From the NCBI GenBank assembly GCA_007116765.1, contig SKHV01000118.1:1-28224 (forward strand): DNA of 28,224 bases. Direction: 5' to 3'. This document shows positions 25,354-28,224 of this stretch, piece by piece (position 1 is the stretch's first letter; each line of letters begins with the position of its first letter). The notes under the pieces are model-generated. The model worked only from the letters and a program-made list of their open reading frames with translations, had not been told where the DNA came from and searched no databases. The translations under genes and the position numbers were made by a program. This DNA comes from Prolixibacteraceae bacterium (lineage in GTDB: Bacteria > Bacteroidota > Bacteroidia > Bacteroidales > Prolixibacteraceae).

Positions 25354-25391
25354 ACCGGGCAAAGTTTTTTCAGCACTTTTCCCGGTTTTTT
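25354..25391 (+). terminator. intrinsic terminator after ftsH
   Basis: ACCGGGCAAAG (25354-25364) pairs with CTTTTCCCGGT (25376-25386) with one mismatch, leaving an 11-nt loop, and a T-run follows to 25391. It separates ftsH from the DUF2007-cdsA-psd-pssA group. Confidence 0.8.
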
Positions 25392-25476
25392 ATTCATGTG
25401 TTTTCGATAATATTAAACACAATTACTTTTTTTTTTCTATATTGATGAAATAATGTAACAATTAAATCCAATAATC

Positions 25477-25683
25477 ATGGAAAAAGGATGGAAACAAGTA
25501 TTTTTGTCGGGAGAACTGTACCGGGCAGAAATTGCACGGGAATTACTTGAAAACAACGGAGTAAGTGCTGTTATTCTGAATCAAAAAGATTCATCGTATG
25601 CCTCATTTGGAAATATTGAAGTATATGTGAATGAAAAAGATGAAGCCAAAGCACTTGAAATATTAAAAGAACTGAAAAATTGA
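25477..25683 (+). CDS. DUF2007-family small protein (putative signal-transducing protein)
   Basis: The 68-residue protein starts MEKGWKQVFLSGELYRAEIARELLENNGV and ends with VNEKDEAKALEILKELKN. This beta-alpha-beta arrangement and the AEIARELLENNGV helix fit the DUF2007 fold related to the PII-like ferredoxin-type folds. The molecular role is unknown. Its stop codon TGA (25681-25683) overlaps the TTG start of cdsA, so the two are translationally coupled, which hints at a link to phospholipid synthesis. Confidence 0.8.
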   Translation: MEKGWKQVFLSGELYRAEIARELLENNGVSAVILNQKDSSYASFGNIEVYVNEKDEAKALEILKELKN

Positions 25684-26507
25684 AGAACTTTTTAATTCGT
25701 ACCATAACAGGAGGAATATACGTTGTATTATCGATAGGATGTATTTTAGCAGGCAGATACACATTTCTAGCACTGTTTTCAATACTACTTGCCTATACAC
25801 TATTTGAATTTTACCGTTTATGTAAAAAAGGTGGCAACTATCCGCATACAGTACCCGGAATAATTACAGCACTTTATTTCTTCATTTCTTTTTTCATTTA
25901 CGAAATGCAATGGGTTAACGAATTAATATTTTTTGGGCTTATTCCACTTTTGCTTTTAACACCAGTCATCGAATTATTCAAAAAAAGTAAAAATGCAGCA
26001 CAAAACATTGCCTACACAATATTTGGAATAGTTTATATTGCACTACCCTTTTCAGTACTCAACTTTATTGCAACTCCATATAGTCATTCACCCGAACTAT
26101 TTATGCCAGAAATGTTAATTGGCCTGTTCATATTACTTTGGGCAAACGACTCAGGAGCTTATGTAGTGGGCAGCCGTTTGGGTAAAACAAAAATGGCTGA
26201 GCGCATTTCTCCACAAAAAACATGGGAAGGAGCTACAGGTGGTGCAATTTTGGCTATTGCAGTATCTATTGTGTTTTTCAATCTCGTAGGCCACTTTAAC
26301 TTATTCCATTCAATAATAATTGGAATGCTTATCGTGATTGCAGGTACATTGGGCGACCTCACCGAATCGATGATGAAAAGAAGTTTTGGAGTTAAAGATT
26401 CCGGCCGCTTATTACCCGGGCACGGTGGCCTGCTCGACCGTTTCGACAGTATGCTTTTTGCCGCTCCGGTTTATTACATTTATATTTCGATTATTTTAAA
26501 CTATTAG
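25680..26507 (+). CDS. cdsA: phosphatidate cytidylyltransferase CdsA
   Basis: CdsA makes CDP-diacylglycerol from phosphatidate and CTP, the branch point for all membrane phospholipids. The 275-residue protein has about seven to eight hydrophobic helices. It has the C-terminal CDS signature MMKRSFGVKDSGRLLPGHGG followed by LLDRFDS. The start is TTG at 25680 within a TTGA overlap with the DUF2007 stop. It gives the natural N-terminus MKNFLIRTITGGIYVV, and no ATG is nearby. psd begins 4 bp after the stop. Confidence 0.94.
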   Translation: MKNFLIRTITGGIYVVLSIGCILAGRYTFLALFSILLAYTLFEFYRLCKKGGNYPHTVPGIITALYFFISFFIYEMQWVNELIFFGLIPLLLLTPVIELFKKSKNAAQNIAYTIFGIVYIALPFSVLNFIATPYSHSPELFMPEMLIGLFILLWANDSGAYVVGSRLGKTKMAERISPQKTWEGATGGAILAIAVSIVFFNLVGHFNLFHSIIIGMLIVIAGTLGDLTESMMKRSFGVKDSGRLLPGHGGLLDRFDSMLFAAPVYYIYISIILNY

Positions 26508-26511
26508 CAAA

Positions 26512-27165
26512 ATGAAAGTACATAAAGAAGGAAGAGTTACACTTTTTATCGTGGCTGTTTTTATTCTGCTTATAAGCTATTTGACCATAAAATATACCCG
26601 CAACGAATACATTATTTATATCGTAGTTGCCTTGTCGGTATTACTGTATGCATTTACACTCTATTTCTTCAGGGTTGTAAACAGGACTGTAATCAACGAC
26701 GGAAATTCGGTAATGGCTCCATGCGACGGGACTGTGGTAGTAATTGAACCGGCCTACGAAGATGAATTCCTGAAATGCGATACTATCAAGGTTTCAATAT
26801 TCATGTCGCCTTTTGATGTACATATGAACTGGTTTCCACTTAGCGGAAAAATTTTGTATAAAGCCATGCACAAAGGAAATCACCTTGCAGCCTGGGCACC
26901 AAAATCGTCAACCCTCAACGAACGTTCATCGGTAGTTATTGAGACGCCCGAAAACAAGACCATTATGCTGCGTCAAATTGCCGGTGCTATGGCACGCAGG
27001 GTTGTTTGCTATGCCACTCAAAACGAATATGCCGAACAAAACGGACACCTGGGATTTATCAAATTTGGCTCAAGGGTTGATTTATACTTGCCTGTTGATG
27101 CCCAAATCAAAGTTGAATTGAATCAAAAAGTTACCGGAACCCAAACGGTTATTGCACGCTTCTAA
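26512..27165 (+). CDS. psd: phosphatidylserine decarboxylase proenzyme Psd
   Basis: Psd converts phosphatidylserine to phosphatidylethanolamine. The 217-residue form belongs to the short class of the family. Two hydrophobic segments lie at the N-terminus (about 9-26 and 33-53). The catalytic region follows, with APCDGTVVVI (Asp72) and SPFDVHMNWFP (His104). The self-cleavage site is FGSRVD, where cleavage between Gly186 and Ser187 creates the pyruvoyl cofactor on the small subunit. It sits between cdsA and pssA, 4 and 1 bp from them, so the three lipid genes form an operon. Confidence 0.95.
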   Translation: MKVHKEGRVTLFIVAVFILLISYLTIKYTRNEYIIYIVVALSVLLYAFTLYFFRVVNRTVINDGNSVMAPCDGTVVVIEPAYEDEFLKCDTIKVSIFMSPFDVHMNWFPLSGKILYKAMHKGNHLAAWAPKSSTLNERSSVVIETPENKTIMLRQIAGAMARRVVCYATQNEYAEQNGHLGFIKFGSRVDLYLPVDAQIKVELNQKVTGTQTVIARF

Positions 27166-27166
27166 T

Positions 27167-27922
27167 ATGAATATAAAAGCAAATACGAAGTGGTACGCTT
27201 TTGTTCCCAACCTTGTTACCACCCTCAATTTACTTTGTGGTGCTACAGCTTTATTTTTTGCTTTTCATCACAACATTAGCATCGCTTTTATTTTGATGAT
27301 TGCCGGCGCATTTTTCGATTTTGCTGACGGAATGCTTGCAAGATTATTGAAAGTAAGTGGTGAAGTTGGCAAACAACTCGACTCACTGGCCGACCTGGTT
27401 ACTTTTGGTGTGCTTCCCGCAGCAATGGTTTTTTCGGCTCAGCAGTCAATTTTAGATGCCCAAATGACAGACAACAGCCACTATTCAGTCATGCATTGGA
27501 TTTATCTTCTAAGCCCCCTTTTTATTGTTGCCCTCTCGGCCTTACGCTTGGCAAAATTTAATATTGATACCCGCCAGAGCAATTCATTTATTGGCCTTCC
27601 CACTCCGGCAAATGCCTTGTTTTTTGCTTCGCTAAGTTATAGCATTTTTGCATCAAACAGCCTTATTGGCAATCTGGCTGACAACAACCTGCTACTGTTT
27701 ATACTTACAATTGTCTTTTCGTTACTCCTCGTTACGCCACTACCTATGTTTTCGCTTAAATTTTCAAACCTGTCAGTAAAAAGTAATCTAATTCGTTATG
27801 TATTTTTACTCCTCGCGCTGCTAATCATTCTATTTTTTAAAACCGATGCCATTTCTGTAGTGATTTTACTTTATATTTTTATTTCTTTCTTAAGTGCAAG
27901 AACGCATAAGCTTCTAAAGTAG
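27167..27922 (+). CDS. pssA: CDP-diacylglycerol-serine O-phosphatidyltransferase PssA
   Basis: PssA joins CDP-diacylglycerol and serine to phosphatidylserine, the substrate of Psd encoded just upstream. The 251-residue integral membrane protein has about eight helices. It has the CDP-alcohol phosphotransferase motif D-G-x2-A-R-x8-G-x3-D-x3-D at 54-76 (Asp54, Gly55, Ala58, Arg59, Gly68, Asp72, Asp76). The ATG at 27167 is 1 bp after the psd stop. An upstream ATG at 27152 would overlap psd and add five residues, and is less likely. Context separates it from phosphatidylglycerophosphate synthase. Confidence 0.93.
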   Translation: MNIKANTKWYAFVPNLVTTLNLLCGATALFFAFHHNISIAFILMIAGAFFDFADGMLARLLKVSGEVGKQLDSLADLVTFGVLPAAMVFSAQQSILDAQMTDNSHYSVMHWIYLLSPLFIVALSALRLAKFNIDTRQSNSFIGLPTPANALFFASLSYSIFASNSLIGNLADNNLLLFILTIVFSLLLVTPLPMFSLKFSNLSVKSNLIRYVFLLLALLIILFFKTDAISVVILLYIFISFLSARTHKLLK

Positions 27923-27933
27923 ATATAGACTTC

Positions 27934-27950
27934 TAATCCCGCCGGGATTA
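27934..27950. repeat. palindrome 1 in tail cluster
   Basis: TAATCCC (27934-27940) and GGGATTA (27944-27950) are perfect 7-bp arms around GCC. It starts 12 bp after the pssA stop and is followed by an AT-rich stretch, not a T-run, so it could act weakly as a pssA terminator. Confidence 0.6.
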
Positions 27951-27968
27951 ATATTGTAATACCATAGC

Positions 27969-27989
27969 AATTCCGCAATTGCAGGAATT
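27969..27989. repeat. palindrome 2 in tail cluster
   Basis: AATTCC (27969-27974) and GGAATT (27984-27989) flank the self-complementary GCAATTGC (27975-27982), with one extra A at 27983. Confidence 0.55.
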
Positions 27990-28064
27990 TTACCTCAATT
28001 AAACACCTGTCAGTAAAAACAACCCAGTTTCTACGATTCTCTGTGCTTGAAATTTAGCAAGCCC

Positions 28065-28076
28065 TGCAAGCTTGCA
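28065..28076. repeat. palindrome 3 in tail cluster
   Basis: TGCAAGCTTGCA is a perfect 12-bp palindrome. Confidence 0.5.
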
Positions 28077-28109
28077 AGTATTAGCTTATGGCACACAGCT
28101 TTTTTACCT

Positions 28110-28122
28110 TAAAGCTGCTTTA
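28110..28122. repeat. palindrome 4 in tail cluster
   Basis: TAAAGC and GCTTTA are perfect 6-bp arms around a single T. Confidence 0.45.
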
Positions 28123-28161
28123 TTGCCCGAAAATATAGAGAAGCGTGGAAATCCAGCCCCC

Positions 28162-28178
28162 TGACCTCAGCGAGGTCA
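28162..28178. repeat. palindrome 5 in tail cluster, followed by a conserved-looking flank
   Basis: TGACCTC (28162-28168) and GAGGTCA (28172-28178) are perfect 7-bp arms around AGC. The following AATGTCTATAGAAA resembles, from memory, flanks of dispersed GACC-type palindromes in other Bacteroidota genomes. That resemblance is recollection and was not checked. Confidence 0.5.
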
Positions 28179-28224
28179 AATGTCTATAGAAACCACGTAA
28201 TGTATAAAAAACATGCGACCCCGG

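Larger units (their letters stand above)
27923..28224. other. gene-free region with a cluster of palindromes
   Basis: No coding frame of note occurs in these 302 bp after pssA. They hold five short palindromes listed separately, at 27934, 27969, 28065, 28110 and 28162. The window ends in GCGACCCCGG, which could be the first arm of a sixth. None is followed by a T-run typical of a strong terminator, so the region is not simply a terminator. Confidence 0.6.

Noticed and set aside
28162..28178. Strong intrinsic terminator for a gene beyond the window or for pssA
   Set aside because: No T-run follows on either strand, and it is 240 bp from pssA; dispersed palindrome is the better description.
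1..28224. Search by eye for CRISPR arrays, insertion sequences, tRNA and rRNA genes
   Set aside because: No regularly spaced direct repeats, transposase ORFs with terminal inverted repeats, or conserved RNA gene sequences were seen.

Overview
The window is a 28.2 kb chromosomal segment of a member of the Bacteroidota, most likely of the Bacteroidales/Marinilabiliales type. The evidence is gene content and layout: gldE-gldD next to ssb, a birA / rsfS-ftsH-cdsA-psd-pssA block, an M49 dipeptidyl peptidase III of the Bacteroides kind, the AT-rich base composition, and several gene starts preceded by the Bacteroidota -7 promoter box TAnnTTTG. A hydF gene suggests [FeFe]-hydrogenase metabolism and thus an anaerobic or microaerobic life. 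No rRNA, tRNA, CRISPR array, transposase or prophage gene is visible.

Layout. 1-107: an imperfect inverted repeat with the architecture of an integron attC site, preceded by the last codons of an unknown reading frame that stops inside it. 102-757: a mutY gene whose homology starts exactly at the GTT crossover triplet of that attC-like site, so the N-terminal half with the catalytic Asp is missing. 1085-4122: ssb, gldE, gldD and a phosphopantetheinyl transferase. 4205-9567: zwf, a dipeptidyl peptidase III lipoprotein, a TM2 membrane protein, an exported thioredoxin-like protein and tpx. 9738-15968: a complete histidine-degradation set hutH-hutU-hutI-ftcD/fchA, the last a bifunctional fusion, converting histidine to glutamate and passing the formimino carbon to tetrahydrofolate. 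15969-18223 (minus): hydF followed by an orphan membrane histidine kinase with a degenerate ATP-binding G2 box. 18426-20298: coaD overlapping a TlpA-like protein that has lost its CXXC. 20322-23295: a NUDIX hydrolase, pyrE, an SRPBCC protein, biotin ligase and rsfS in alternating orientations with very short or overlapping boundaries. 23311-27922: ftsH, a DUF2007 protein, and the phospholipid genes cdsA, psd and pssA, which convert phosphatidate to CDP-diacylglycerol, phosphatidylserine and phosphatidylethanolamine. 27923-28224: gene-free DNA with five closely spaced palindromes.

Most of the window is core housekeeping sequence. The strongest unusual signal is at the left edge: an attC-like recombination site joined base-precisely to a broken mutY. 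It could be a cassette inserted by an integron integrase at a secondary GTT site, or a contig-end misjoin at a repeated attC. The right-edge palindrome cluster is the second unexplained structure.
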